Made by a program: the position numbers and the translations under genes. A DNA stretch of 64,000 nt from Pigmentibacter sp. JX0631. Lineage in GTDB: Bacteria > Bdellovibrionota_B > Oligoflexia > Silvanigrellales > Silvanigrellaceae. Of this stretch, positions 43,903 to 53,483 are shown piece by piece. A model generated the notes under the pieces. That model had not been told where the DNA came from, did not search any database, and saw only the letters and a list, made by a program, of their open reading frames with translations. The DNA is taken from positions 2,070,001 through 2,134,000 of the forward strand of contig NZ_CP123622.1 in assembly GCF_029873255.1 (NCBI RefSeq). The letters run 5' to 3'. Position 1 is the first letter of the stretch. Each line of letters begins with the position of its first letter.

Positions 43903-44952
43903 ATGAAGTTTATTGATACCGCTGAGATAAAAGTGAAAGCTGGTGATGGCGGACTTGGTATGTCGCATTTTCGTAGAGAAAAGTATGTTCCAGCTGGAGG
44001 GCCAGATGGTGGAAATGGTGGGAACGGAGGCGATGTTTACCTTGAGGCAACTGAAGGACTGTCTACTCTCCTAGATTTCCGTTATCAGCGTTACTATGAA
44101 GCAGAAACTGGTGGAAAAGGTGGAACGAACAATAGACAAGGTAAGACTGGCGAGACATTAACTCTTAAAGTTCCTTGTGGAACAGTCGCATATGATATTG
44201 AATCTGGTGAATTAATTGGTGAAGTTCTATATGAAGGGCATAGATTGCTCGTTGCGAAAGGCGGCAAGGGAGGAATAGGAAATACCTTGTTTGTTAACTC
44301 TCGAAACCAAGCACCAACAAAAACGATACCTCCTGTAATTGGAGAAAATCGAAATATTAGACTTGAACTTAAAATGATAGCTGATGTTGGTATTATTGGC
44401 AGTCCAAATGCTGGGAAAAGTACTTTAATTACAGTTATTTCTGCTGCAAGGCCAAAGGTTGCAGATTACCCTTTTACGACTTTAGTTCCTACTCTTGGTG
44501 TTGTCAGTCATAAAGAAGCAAACCCTTTTGTTGTTGCGGATGTTCCAGGACTTATTCCGGGAGCAAGTCAGGGAAAAGGATTAGGTCATGATTTTTTGCG
44601 CCATATTGAAAGAACTTGTGTACTTATCCACTTAATTGATGGTAGTCAGGAAACAGCGGAAGCAATGATTTCTGATTACGATGGTATTCTAGAAGAATTG
44701 GCTTTATACGATGGGGCTTTATTACAAAGACCTAGAATAACAGTTATTTCTAAAGTAGATTCCTTAGCTGGTGAAGAAATGGAAGAAAACACCAACTCAG
44801 ATGCTTTAAACGGATTTAAAAATTATTTAAAATTAAAAAAGACACCTTTTTTTGAAATCAGTTCGGCTTTTAGAATTGGCATTAATGAACTGCTAGACAA
44901 ACTGATAGAAGTATTGAGTGATCTTAAAAATATGGGAGAGAATAGCAAGTGA
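43903..44952 (+). CDS. obgE: Ribosome assembly GTPase Obg (CgtA)
   Basis: This 349-residue protein has a glycine-rich OBG fold (GGPDGGNGGNGGDVYLEA near 30-50) followed by a G domain. The G domain has GSPNAGKST (G1), YPFTTLVPTLG (switch I), ADVPGLIPGAS (G3), and SKVD (G4). There is no long C-terminal OCT domain. Obg binds the 50S subunit and links its assembly to growth state. Its stop overlaps the next gene (GTGA). Confidence 0.96.
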   Translation: MKFIDTAEIKVKAGDGGLGMSHFRREKYVPAGGPDGGNGGNGGDVYLEATEGLSTLLDFRYQRYYEAETGGKGGTNNRQGKTGETLTLKVPCGTVAYDIESGELIGEVLYEGHRLLVAKGGKGGIGNTLFVNSRNQAPTKTIPPVIGENRNIRLELKMIADVGIIGSPNAGKSTLITVISAARPKVADYPFTTLVPTLGVVSHKEANPFVVADVPGLIPGASQGKGLGHDFLRHIERTCVLIHLIDGSQETAEAMISDYDGILEELALYDGALLQRPRITVISKVDSLAGEEMEENTNSDALNGFKNYLKLKKTPFFEISSAFRIGINELLDKLIEVLSDLKNMGENSK

Positions 44953-45431
44953 CAGAGCATAAAACATCAATAAAAATCGGGGACAGAGAACTCTCCCATG
45001 AAGAATTAGCAAAGCTAGCTGTAGCAGTTGCAACCGAAAAAAAGGCTGTGCGTCCGACTATCCTTGACTTAAGAAATTTAGGTGCATTTACTGAATTATT
45101 TACAATAGTAAGTGCTGCAAACTCTAGACAAGTCTATGCCATAGCTGATGCTATTAAGCAGTTTTTTAAACATAATCTAGGCTTACCACCAATTTCTGTA
45201 GATGGTCTTGAGTCTTCTACCTGGGTATTAATCGATTATGGATTTTTGTTTATCCATGTCTTTCAAGAACCGACTAGAGAAATGTATCAACTTGAGCAAT
45301 TATGGAATAAAGCGCATTCCATTAATGTTAATGAAGAGGAAATTCAAACTCTTTATCAAGATATTGTAAAAATATCTCAAGAAATAAAATCAGCTACTGA
45401 ATTAGAGCAAAGTTCAAGCAATTCATTGTAA
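44949..45431 (+). CDS. rsfS: Ribosomal silencing factor RsfS
   Basis: The start is a GTG overlapping the obgE stop. The 160-residue product has the RsfS/YbeB/Iojap core (about 20-125). DLRNLGAFTELFTIVSAANSR, LESSTWVLIDYGFLFIHVF and REMYQLEQLW are strongly conserved. RsfS binds L14 and blocks subunit joining in starved cells. The extra ~30 C-terminal residues are low in complexity. Confidence 0.94.
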   Translation: MTEHKTSIKIGDRELSHEELAKLAVAVATEKKAVRPTILDLRNLGAFTELFTIVSAANSRQVYAIADAIKQFFKHNLGLPPISVDGLESSTWVLIDYGFLFIHVFQEPTREMYQLEQLWNKAHSINVNEEEIQTLYQDIVKISQEIKSATELEQSSSNSL

Positions 45432-45437
45432 ATTAAT

Positions 45438-45938
45438 ATGCGCTATATTTTTATACTTCCTTGGAAAATGCCACGTGATTCTCTTTTATATAAATTTGTA
45501 GAAGAGTATCAAAAGAGAGTGGCAAAATTTACGCCTATCACCATTATTCAACCACAAACAATCCTTTCTGTGGAAGAAATCTCTTTGTTTTATCAAAAAG
45601 AAATTAAAAAATTATCCGTGGAAAATCCTTTGTGCTTTGCATTAGATGAAAATGGGAAAAATTATTCAAGTATTTCTTTTGCAAAAAAACTTGAACTTTT
45701 TGAAACAAGGGGGGAAAAAATGGTCATTTTTTGTTTAGGAGGAGCATATGGACTTCCTAAAGAATTAAAAAATATAGGCAGGTTAGAATTATTTTCTTTG
45801 TCAGCGTTAACTTTTCCGCATGAACTTGCTTTGGCTGTTTTATTTGAACAAATCTATAGAGCAAAATGTATTTTATCAAATCATCCCTATCATCATGGCG
45901 AACCTTCTGCTTTAATTAAAGAAATTAAAAGTAAATAA
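45438..45938 (+). CDS. rlmH: 23S rRNA (pseudouridine1915-N3)-methyltransferase RlmH
   Basis: This 166-residue SPOUT-fold enzyme has FCLGGAYGLPKELK (knot SAM site), LSALTFPHELA and FEQIYRAKCILSNHPYHH, the C-terminal signature. It methylates pseudouridine 1915 in helix 69 on assembled 70S ribosomes. It starts six bases after rsfS, the usual neighbour. Confidence 0.95.
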   Translation: MRYIFILPWKMPRDSLLYKFVEEYQKRVAKFTPITIIQPQTILSVEEISLFYQKEIKKLSVENPLCFALDENGKNYSSISFAKKLELFETRGEKMVIFCLGGAYGLPKELKNIGRLELFSLSALTFPHELALAVLFEQIYRAKCILSNHPYHHGEPSALIKEIKSK

Positions 45939-45945
45939 CTCAAAA

Positions 45946-46677
45946 ATGAAAATATTTAAAAGATGTTTCCTTTGTTTTCAGACTGAATATAAATTAAGTG
46001 GTATTGTTTGTGAAAATTGCATCTATAAGCTGGATAAATTAAAATTTTATTCTTGTATACGGTGTGGTTTAAAAAATTGTTTGGGATGTCAGCGGTTAAT
46101 AGAATTTAAAAAAATATTTACTTTATATACTTATTCTAACGGTATACCAGAAGTTCTGCTTTTAGCAAAAGAAAAAAATGATACCTTTTATATTAAACTT
46201 TTTAAGGATCTTTTTTATGCAGAATGCAAAAATTTTTTAGAAAATTTACTCTTTATTCATAAATATAACTATATTCTATTACCAGTATTAAAACAGGAAA
46301 GAATTCTAAATTCTTCTTGGCATCCTGCGAATTTATTTTTTGAAATATTTACTGAAATCTTTGAAAAATCGGATTTTATGGATAATAATATTGTTTTGTT
46401 ACCTTCTCAATTTACTTCTAGGTTATTTAAACAATCTTTAATCCCCCAAAAAAATCGTGAAAATAGTTATAAAAAATTTGAATTAAAAAATGTTTATTTT
46501 GATCAAAATTTAATAAAAAATTATGACATTAAAAATAGCAATAAAATTTTAATTTTAGATGATGTTTTAACATCAGGACAAACGGCATTAATGATGCAAA
46601 AAAGTTTTTTAAATTATTTTCCTCGAGCAGAATGGCATTTTTTCAGCCTATTTCGCTCTCCGCAAAAAATTGATTAA
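45946..46677 (+). CDS. comF: ComF-family phosphoribosyltransferase-like protein
   Basis: This 243-residue protein has an N-terminal four-Cys zinc module (CFLCF...CENC, then CIRCG and CLGC) and a C-terminal PRPP-type loop KILILDDVLTSGQTALMM. ComF proteins are linked to DNA uptake and repair in competent bacteria. No other competence gene is in the window. It is the last gene of the cluster, eight bases after rlmH. Confidence 0.85.
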   Translation: MKIFKRCFLCFQTEYKLSGIVCENCIYKLDKLKFYSCIRCGLKNCLGCQRLIEFKKIFTLYTYSNGIPEVLLLAKEKNDTFYIKLFKDLFYAECKNFLENLLFIHKYNYILLPVLKQERILNSSWHPANLFFEIFTEIFEKSDFMDNNIVLLPSQFTSRLFKQSLIPQKNRENSYKKFELKNVYFDQNLIKNYDIKNSNKILILDDVLTSGQTALMMQKSFLNYFPRAEWHFFSLFRSPQKID

Positions 46678-47050
46678 AAAGTGCTAATTTTTTAATCTAA
46701 AAAAAATAGAAAAGGGGCTAAAAATAAGTTTAAATGTTTTTAAACATTTAATGAGGATTATTTGAGATTAAAAAATAGGCAAAAATTACACCAAGGGTAA
46801 AATAATATAGCTTAAAAAAATAGCAAAAAAACTTTCAATTATGTATTTATTATTAATATTTTCTATATTTATCAATATAAAATATTGAATTATTTTTGTT
46901 TTGTTACTGTAAAGTATTTTTGGCGATAGGTCATTTTTGCTTTCATGCTCAATTTTGATTTGATAGGTTAGACAGGATAGGGACTATGTCTCATAATTAA
47001 TATTTTTTTGTACTTTTTTCTTTTGTATACAATAGATATAGGTAAAATTG
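46678..47050. other. Intergenic region between comF and rlpA
   Basis: This is 373 bases, very AT-rich, without a convincing gene. A palindrome TTAAATGTTT/AAACATTTAA (46730-46751) lies about 50 bases after comF and lacks a T-tract. An imperfect repeat around AGACAGGATAGGGACTATGT (from 46971) could be an operator. A TTGTAC at 47008 and TATACA at 47026 are too close together for a standard promoter. Confidence 0.4.
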
Positions 47051-47461
47051 ATGGGAATTTTTAAAAATTTAGGAAAATTTGTTTTAATATTCTTTGTATT
47101 TGTTGGTTGTACAACATCTAAAAAGAATAATAAGGGACAAAATGAGAAAATTTTAAGTAATTATTCATTTTATCAAAGTGGAATAGCTTCTTTTTATCAC
47201 TATAATTTTTCTGGAAGAAAGACAGCAAATGGTGAAATTTTTGATCCTAAAAAACTAACAGCGGCAAGTAAAACTCTTCCTTTTAAATCCACTGTTTTGG
47301 TAAGAGATGTTAAAACTGGTAAAAGCGTTCTTGTTGTAATAAATGATCGAGGACCAAATAAAAACAGCAGGGTGATTGATTTAAGTGAAGCCGCTGCACA
47401 AAAGTTAGGGATTACTAAAAGAGGAATTGCTAAGGTAGATATATTTTTAGTTAGCAATTAA
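47051..47461 (+). CDS. rlpA: RlpA-family lipoprotein (septal ring type)
   Basis: This is a 136-residue precursor with lipobox FVGC (about Cys20), then a double-psi beta-barrel of the RlpA type. SGIASFYHYNFSGRKTANGE, AASKTLPFKSTVLVRD, VVINDRGPNKNSRVIDLS and AAAQKLGI follow in order. In P. aeruginosa RlpA is a lytic transglycosylase on glycan strands lacking stem peptides. No SPOR domain is present, so septal targeting would need another route. AGG lies eight bases before the ATG; an adjacent TTG start is less likely. Confidence 0.88.
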   Translation: MGIFKNLGKFVLIFFVFVGCTTSKKNNKGQNEKILSNYSFYQSGIASFYHYNFSGRKTANGEIFDPKKLTAASKTLPFKSTVLVRDVKTGKSVLVVINDRGPNKNSRVIDLSEAAAQKLGITKRGIAKVDIFLVSN

Positions 47462-47532
47462 TTGAGTTAATATTTCAACTAAATAATTGAATTAATATTT
47501 TAACTGAAATATAAAGAAGTAACTAATTATTT

Positions 47533-48264
47533 TTAAAAGGTAAAATTCTCACCTAAATATACTTGTTTCACTTTTTCATTAGATGCAACATCATCAGGTA
47601 AACCTTCAGCAAGTATTTTACCTCCAGCCAAAATGTATGCTCTACTACACAAGGATAAAGTCTCTCTAACATTGTGATCAGTTATAAGAACTCCCAAATT
47701 TTCTTCTAGAACTAGTTTTTTTATTAATTCCTGGATTTCAGCTACAGTTACAGGGTCAATACCAGCAAAAGGTTCATCAAGAAGTAAAAAACGTGGAGAT
47801 ATTACTAAAGTTCTTGCTATTTCTAAACGTCTCCGTTCACCACCTGATAAACTAATTCCTAAACTTTTTCTAATATGACCAATTCCAAATTGATCAATTA
47901 GTTTTTCTAAAAGACTTTTTCTTTTATTCCTAGGAATACCCCAGACTTCCATGATAGCTTTTAAATTATCTTCCACACTTAATTTTCTAAAGACACTTGA
48001 ATTCTGTGGTAGATAGCCTATCCCCATTTTAGCTCTTTTATGAATAGGCAATTCAGTAATAATATTTCCGTCAATAGTAACAACACCTGCGCTAGGCTTT
48101 AATAAACCAACTGTCATATAAAAACTAGTCGTTTTGCCAGCTCCATTCGGTCCCAATAAACCTACGACTTCGCCACTATTTACATAAAAAGAAACATCAT
48201 CTACAACAGTGCGAGTACCAAATTTACGAATTAAATTAGATGATACTAATTGATTGAGGCTCAT
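47533..48264 (-). CDS. lptB: Lipopolysaccharide export ATPase LptB
   Basis: This 243-residue ABC ATPase has GLLGPNGAGKTTSFYM (Walker A), a Q-loop near YLPQNSSVFRKLSVEDN, signature LSGGERRRLEIART, and LLLDEPFAGIDP (Walker B). ITDHNVRETL carries the switch His. This closely matches LptB, which powers LPS extraction with LptFG (not in the window). It overlaps lptA by four bases and is last in the pab-lpt unit. Confidence 0.95.
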   Translation of the reverse strand: MSLNQLVSSNLIRKFGTRTVVDDVSFYVNSGEVVGLLGPNGAGKTTSFYMTVGLLKPSAGVVTIDGNIITELPIHKRAKMGIGYLPQNSSVFRKLSVEDNLKAIMEVWGIPRNKRKSLLEKLIDQFGIGHIRKSLGISLSGGERRRLEIARTLVISPRFLLLDEPFAGIDPVTVAEIQELIKKLVLEENLGVLITDHNVRETLSLCSRAYILAGGKILAEGLPDDVASNEKVKQVYLGENFTF

Positions 48265-48983
48265 TTTGTAACCTTACTACTAGATTTTTTTTCATTATTT
48301 TTATTTAAATTTGCACTTGATTTAGGATCAACAGTGCCATGTGGTTCTTTCAATTTAATATCGCCCGTTTCTAAATTCATTTCAATATACTCAGCATTTA
48401 CATATTCTTGAGCTTTCCATACTTTCGCTTTCCCTTTTAAAATCATTATTTTTTGTGGAACCAAAAATTCGATAGTATTTGCCGTAGCTTTCATTTCGGG
48501 AGAGTTTAATGAACTTTTTTTGTTAATATGAACGTTTCCAATTGCAATAGCTTTTTGAATGGAACGACTGCCTGAACCAAAGGTGGTACCTGTTGAGCCA
48601 AATAATTGTGCCTTATCAGAAGTTAATGTTGTGTCATCCTGAATGATTTCAACATTCCCTAATAAATTTAAAATACCAGTTTTTCTTGAGCCTTCAGCGG
48701 AGTTTCCTTTAAAATAAACAGGTGCATTAACATTATGTTTCGCTAAATCAGAATTTTCAGAAGGAAGTTTAGTTCCTTTTTCAGTATTTATTTTTTCTTT
48801 TTTATCATTTTCATATTTTTTTCTAACTGTATTACTTGGATTATGTGTGTTAGAATGAGTTTCTTTATTTTCTTGTAAATTAAGATTTGTAGGAAGTTCA
48901 TTATTGAAGTCTGCATATGAGTTGAATTGGAATAAACAGGTAGCAAGTTTTAGATATATTTTATACTTACGAAAAAAGTTCAT
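48261..48983 (-). CDS. lptA: Periplasmic LPS transport protein LptA (OstA-like)
   Basis: This 240-residue protein has an N-terminal signal-like segment, a polar stretch, and an OstA/LptA beta-jellyroll (about 90-215). GILNLLGNVEIIQDDTTLTSDKAQL, AIGNVHI and MILKGKAKVWKAQE are typical. LptA forms the periplasmic bridge for LPS. It lies between lptC and lptB as expected. The tail after the fold is Lys/Asn-rich. Confidence 0.85.
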   Translation of the reverse strand: MNFFRKYKIYLKLATCLFQFNSYADFNNELPTNLNLQENKETHSNTHNPSNTVRKKYENDKKEKINTEKGTKLPSENSDLAKHNVNAPVYFKGNSAEGSRKTGILNLLGNVEIIQDDTTLTSDKAQLFGSTGTTFGSGSRSIQKAIAIGNVHINKKSSLNSPEMKATANTIEFLVPQKIMILKGKAKVWKAQEYVNAEYIEMNLETGDIKLKEPHGTVDPKSSANLNKNNEKKSSSKVTK

Positions 48984-48998
48984 GAAGTTACCTTTTGC

Positions 48999-49622
48999 TC
49001 AATTCTTAGATTCTTTTAATTTCACATCACCATTAACATTTGAATTAATTCTAAACTCTTCTTCTGGAATGGAATATTTAAAGCCATTTCCTTTTAAATT
49101 TCCTTGCGGACCATTAGATGTAAAGGGCTTTTTTGATGAAATGAATTCATTTTCCATATCAATAAAAACTTGATTTGCTTTACCAACATTACCATCAAAA
49201 TCAAAAAAAACATCACCTGGTAAAGTAGCATTTTTAATTCTACTATTTGTCGCTATTGGTAAGGTATCATTTTGCGAATCGTTTTGTTTATTGGCATCTA
49301 TTTGACCAAAAGCTTTATCAGTTTTTATGGTGATTGTTTTTTTTTCTTCAGTATCAAATGCCTCATAGACTAAATTGCCTTCAGCCTCAAAGTGATTGTC
49401 AGTAAAATAGGTAATTTTATTTCCAGAAAAAGAATACTTCAAGCGTCCGTTTTCGTAAGAAAAGTTTTGAAAATTCATTGCTGTACTAGTTGAAAGAACG
49501 GAATTTTCAAAAGTGAGTTGAGTATTTAGTTCTTTTGCAGAGCTTTCTAGAAATTTCCTTTGATACCATAAGGCCACAATGACAGCACATATAAATATAA
49601 CAGCATATAAGCGACCTAACAT
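48999..49622 (-). CDS. lptC: LPS export protein LptC
   Basis: This 207-residue bitopic protein has a membrane helix at about 5-20 and a periplasmic LptC/OstA-type domain. FSYENGRLKYSFSGNKITYF, EGNLVYEAF, and later NGPQGNLKGNGFKY match the family pattern. It receives LPS from LptB2FG and hands it to LptA. It overlaps pabA by seven bases and precedes lptA by 15 bases. Confidence 0.85.
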   Translation of the reverse strand: MLGRLYAVIFICAVIVALWYQRKFLESSAKELNTQLTFENSVLSTSTAMNFQNFSYENGRLKYSFSGNKITYFTDNHFEAEGNLVYEAFDTEEKKTITIKTDKAFGQIDANKQNDSQNDTLPIATNSRIKNATLPGDVFFDFDGNVGKANQVFIDMENEFISSKKPFTSNGPQGNLKGNGFKYSIPEEEFRINSNVNGDVKLKESKN

Positions 49623-50194
49623 TTGATGAGCCTTAAAAATGAAAGTAAAACATTATTCCCACCAGGGCTAGCAAAACTCTCTGGATGAAATTGTAATCCA
49701 ATTCTTGGATAAACGATATGTTCTGTAGCTAATACAAAACTATCCTCGACGGCAAGTGCTATCATACTTTGCATAAAAATGGGATCTTTAAATTTACAAC
49801 CTAAGGAATTATATAACACAAAAATACCTGCTAAATCACTCGGACTAAAATATCTTGAGGAATGAATGGGCTTGCTTTTGATTTGCCTTCCATGGACTGG
49901 TGTTTGATGTACTTGTTCAATTTTACCACCTTGTTCATGCAGTAATAGTTGATGTCCTAGACAAACACCTAAAAATGGGACTTGTTTGGGTAGATGTTTT
50001 AATAAAGTTAAGGACAAGGGATAGTCTTGAGGATGTCCAGGGCCTGGTGAAAAAATAAGCGCTTTTATGTTATTTAATTCAATATTTTCAGATAGTTCGC
50101 TATAAGATAAAACTTTCATAGCTAAATCTTTAGCTTGAAACCAACTGATTAAGTTATTGCTAAAAGAATCGTGATGATCAATGAAAAGAATCAT
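49616..50194 (-). CDS. pabA: Aminodeoxychorismate synthase glutamine amidotransferase PabA
   Basis: This 192-residue class I amidotransferase has DHHDSFSNNL near the start and FSPGPGHPQDYP. The nucleophile elbow is GVCLGHQ (Cys78) and the His/Glu of the triad are in FHPESF. It supplies ammonia to PabB for p-aminobenzoate (folate) synthesis. Anthranilate synthase TrpG is nearly the same in sequence. The adjoining pabB decides the name. Confidence 0.88.
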   Translation of the reverse strand: MILFIDHHDSFSNNLISWFQAKDLAMKVLSYSELSENIELNNIKALIFSPGPGHPQDYPLSLTLLKHLPKQVPFLGVCLGHQLLLHEQGGKIEQVHQTPVHGRQIKSKPIHSSRYFSPSDLAGIFVLYNSLGCKFKDPIFMQSMIALAVEDSFVLATEHIVYPRIGLQFHPESFASPGGNNVLLSFLRLIKC

Positions 50195-51555
50195 AATAAC
50201 TTCCCTGAAACTAGCGCCGCAAAAGAATTCATTTTAATATTTAATTCATTGTATTCATCTTCAGTATTTGAAAGAGTAGTGATACCAGCTCCTACGCCAA
50301 CATATAATCCCAATTTACCTTTAAATAGGGTTCTTATTAGAATAATTGAATCAAAATCACCATTAGCTTGTTGAACTCCACAGATACCAGTGTAATAGCC
50401 TCTACAATTTTCCTCTAGTTTATGAATTAGTTCACAAACATTTTTTTTAGGAGTTCCACTTATAGATCCTGCAGGAAGCATTTTTTCTAAACAATCTCCC
50501 AAAGTCATACTTTCTTTTAATTCACCAATCACAAAACTTTGCATTTGGAGTAATGATCCGGCTATTCTTGCATAAAATGGTTTAAATACTTTAACTGACT
50601 CAGGTTTACTTACTGAATAAAGGTCATTTCTCAATAAATCTACAATCATGGTGTGTTCATAAATTTCTTTTTTATTTTGCCACAATGTGAGTGCATCGTT
50701 ATGATTTGGGTACTCATGTTCTGATTTTAGTGTGCCTTTTATTGGTTCAGCTAGTACATATTTACCAATTTTTTGGAGAAATCTTTCAGGACTTAAAGAT
50801 GCAATCCCAATTTCTTTAGTATTAATATAAATAGCAAATCTTGATAAAACTTGAGACCAACTAACAAAAAACTCATAAGGATCAGGAAATTTACAAGTTT
50901 CTAATTTTTTTGTATAAGCTATATTAGCTAGATAGCACTCGCCTATGTTCATCTGTGTTTTAGCGAGATCTATGGCTCCTATAATTTGATTTTTTTCTTT
51001 TTTGAGAGAAATGATTTCGTCTGGAACTTTCAAAAAAAAGTTTTTCCTTTTGAATGGGGTCTGAAAAATATTTGCTAATTTGATTTCTAATTCATTAAAT
51101 TTTGTATTATTTTTTTTAATTTTATGAAAATTTATACTGAGCATATCAAAAGCTAAAGTTACAGTTATTTCCAAATTATAACTAACTATTAAATACTTCT
51201 CTAGGGAAAGTTTATCAAAAGGAGTTAAATAAAAAATATTTTTATTTGAGTTTTTTTTAAGAAGATTTATAAAATATTCTTCATCTAATCCTTGATAAAT
51301 ATTTTCTAATTCACAAAAAAATTTAAAAGTTATTGAAGAGCATTGATTTGGAAAAATAAAATTAAAAGATTCAGGAATATCATTTGTTGCCAAGTAATTT
51401 TCGATGTTAGGATACTCATATCCATTTAAATTATTTATTTTAAAATACATGATAAAATTAAACTCAAAGGTATTTTGTAGCTCATTTATCAATTGATGAA
51501 AGTTCCCTGAATATTCATCAAGTATTTTTTTTAGATTTAGCATTGAAAAGTCCAT
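50191..51555 (-). CDS. pabB: Aminodeoxychorismate synthase component I PabB
   Basis: This 454-residue chorismate-utilising enzyme has IGECYLANIAY, LAEPIKGT (the PabB-type Lys motif, as opposed to PIAGT of anthranilate synthase), HTMIVDLLRNDL and LPAGSISGTPKK. It makes 4-amino-4-deoxychorismate for folate synthesis. It overlaps pabA by four bases. It is the first gene of a unit that runs into the lpt genes. Confidence 0.9.
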   Translation of the reverse strand: MDFSMLNLKKILDEYSGNFHQLINELQNTFEFNFIMYFKINNLNGYEYPNIENYLATNDIPESFNFIFPNQCSSITFKFFCELENIYQGLDEEYFINLLKKNSNKNIFYLTPFDKLSLEKYLIVSYNLEITVTLAFDMLSINFHKIKKNNTKFNELEIKLANIFQTPFKRKNFFLKVPDEIISLKKEKNQIIGAIDLAKTQMNIGECYLANIAYTKKLETCKFPDPYEFFVSWSQVLSRFAIYINTKEIGIASLSPERFLQKIGKYVLAEPIKGTLKSEHEYPNHNDALTLWQNKKEIYEHTMIVDLLRNDLYSVSKPESVKVFKPFYARIAGSLLQMQSFVIGELKESMTLGDCLEKMLPAGSISGTPKKNVCELIHKLEENCRGYYTGICGVQQANGDFDSIILIRTLFKGKLGLYVGVGAGITTLSNTEDEYNELNIKMNSFAALVSGKLL

Positions 51556-51817
51556 TTATTGCAATTAGAATAAATCAATAGGCTGAAGAACCAAGAAGAA
51601 TTCTTAAATGAAAATCTTTGTAATTAAAAGTAATTTTTCTAGAAAATATATTTTAGAAAAAGAATTTCAAACTTATAAAAAACTTTAGGTTCGGCACAAG
51701 TTAAAAAGATTAGCATGGTATGTTTTTAATTCTTGTGTAAGATGCTGATATTATATTAAAAGTAAATGTGGAACAAATTTCCTTAAAATACTTATGACCA
51801 ATGACTAGGAGCTTTTT

Positions 51818-52594
51818 ATGAAAACAAAAGCAGAAATTTGCAAAAACTGGCTGCCAAGATACACTGGCACAAAAATAGATGACTTTGCAGATCATATTTT
51901 ACTTACAAACTTTCAAACTTATGTGAATCGCTTTGCTGAAATGACGGATTCAAAAGTAGTTGGCTTAGATAGAGCTATGCCAAATGCAACATGTAAGAAG
52001 TCTAATGTTTCTATCATAAATTTTGGAATGGGTTCTGCTAACGCTGCGACTATTATGGATTTACTAAGTGCACGAGCGCCTAAATCTGTTTTGTTTTTAG
52101 GCAAATGTGGGGGGCTAAAACATTCCACTGAAATAGGGCACTTTATTTTACCTATAGCAGCGATACGTGGAGAAGGTACTTCAAATGATTACTTTCCTCC
52201 AGAAGTTCCGGCTTTACCCTCATTCAAATTGCATAAATTTGTATCACAAAAGATAGTTGAAGGTGGTCATGACTACCGAACCGGAGTTGTTTATACAACA
52301 AATAGAAGAGTCTGGGAGCATGACCAAAGTTTTTTAAAATATATGCACACTATGAAATGCATTGCAGTTGATATGGAAACGGCAACAATATTAATGGTTG
52401 GTTTTTATAATGAAATAGCTAGGGGAGCTTTATTAATTGTTTCTGATGTTCCTATTACTCCTGAAGGAGTGAAAACAGAAGCTGGAGACAAGGCTATCTC
52501 TGCTAAATGGACAGATATTCATATTAAATTGGGAATTGATAGTTTAAAAGATCTTGAAACAAAAGGTGAACAAATTAAACATTTTAAATATTGA
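51818..52594 (+). CDS. amn: AMP nucleosidase (short form)
   Basis: This 258-residue nucleoside phosphorylase-fold enzyme has INFGMGSANAATIMDLL, LFLGKCGGL, the IRGEGTSNDYFP segment and the ribose-binding VDMETATI, then LLIVSDVPITPEG. These match the AMN-like short family, which splits AMP into adenine and ribose 5-phosphate. The N-terminal regulatory domain of E. coli Amn (484 residues) is absent. AGGAGC precedes the ATG. A TATATT hexamer at 51752 may belong to the promoter. Confidence 0.88.
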   Translation: MKTKAEICKNWLPRYTGTKIDDFADHILLTNFQTYVNRFAEMTDSKVVGLDRAMPNATCKKSNVSIINFGMGSANAATIMDLLSARAPKSVLFLGKCGGLKHSTEIGHFILPIAAIRGEGTSNDYFPPEVPALPSFKLHKFVSQKIVEGGHDYRTGVVYTTNRRVWEHDQSFLKYMHTMKCIAVDMETATILMVGFYNEIARGALLIVSDVPITPEGVKTEAGDKAISAKWTDIHIKLGIDSLKDLETKGEQIKHFKY

Positions 52595-52622
52595 TTTTCT
52601 TCACTATGGGAGAGAAAAGTCT

Positions 52623-53429
52623 CTATTTGTATTTTAATTTAGAATACTTTCTCCTGAGTTGATCGACTACTTTCTCGTCTAGCATGACTTTTGCTAATTC
52701 CTTCCATATCGTTAATTTTTGTTCATGCGTTATATTTGTTTTTTTTGAAAATGGGAAATAATTTGAACGGGCTTCATACGGGATACGGTGTATTTTTAAT
52801 TTAGGAAGCAATTCTCGAAATTGGTTTTCAGCCAAGCCAGGGATATAGCCAAAGTTTGCAACAACGCAACCAGAGTTGTCGCGGAGTAATTTTTTGATAC
52901 TGACCAAATCATTTTTACTAAGTTCTGCGTTTTCTTTATAAATATCTTCAATTTTTTTTGCTAATGAATATCCTCTTGCCACTCTTACCGGGAGAAGAAG
53001 TTTTTCTTTGTTACCTTTATATTCAAATTGCGAATTTTTATTAGTTATAACCATATATTTTGAACAAGTCATTCTAAAAAGTGAAGTGCAAGGTCCCTCT
53101 TTTTCTTCGGGGCCAGATCCAGGTGGATAATCTACTGCACGTGATCTTTCTTCAGTATATGACACATCAAGAATTGCATCGATTTGACCTTTTTCAGCAT
53201 CGTTTACGCATCTATCCATAGGTTTAAAATCAAAAGTATAATTGATATCTAGTTTACTTTTTAATTTTTTAAAAGCTATTTTAATAATATCTACGCTAGG
53301 CGTTTCATAAACAGCATCTGGATTGATAGATTTTCTAACATCATTTGCACAAATGGTTAATGTTAGCTTATTTGCTAAAACATTAAATTGAAATAAGGAT
53401 AGCAAAATTGTTAGTAAAATTTTAAGCAA
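52623..53429 (-). CDS. Periplasmic substrate-binding protein (SBP_bac_3 type), third copy
   Basis: This 268-residue protein has a signal peptide (about 1-19) and a type-II solute-binding fold. TLTICANDVRKSINPDA, FKPMDRCVNDAEKGQIDAILDVSYTEER (in part) and RVARGYSL are typical of the family. It has extra Cys residues (CANDV, DRCV, GPCTSLFRMTCSK, SGCV) that could form disulfides. It is an orphan without transporter genes nearby, convergent with amn. Confidence 0.78.
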   Translation of the reverse strand: MLKILLTILLSLFQFNVLANKLTLTICANDVRKSINPDAVYETPSVDIIKIAFKKLKSKLDINYTFDFKPMDRCVNDAEKGQIDAILDVSYTEERSRAVDYPPGSGPEEKEGPCTSLFRMTCSKYMVITNKNSQFEYKGNKEKLLLPVRVARGYSLAKKIEDIYKENAELSKNDLVSIKKLLRDNSGCVVANFGYIPGLAENQFRELLPKLKIHRIPYEARSNYFPFSKKTNITHEQKLTIWKELAKVMLDEKVVDQLRRKYSKLKYK

Positions 53430-53483
53430 AATGAACTCTATATTAAAAGTTAAATTTTCTTACAATCATCTATAGTCATAAAA

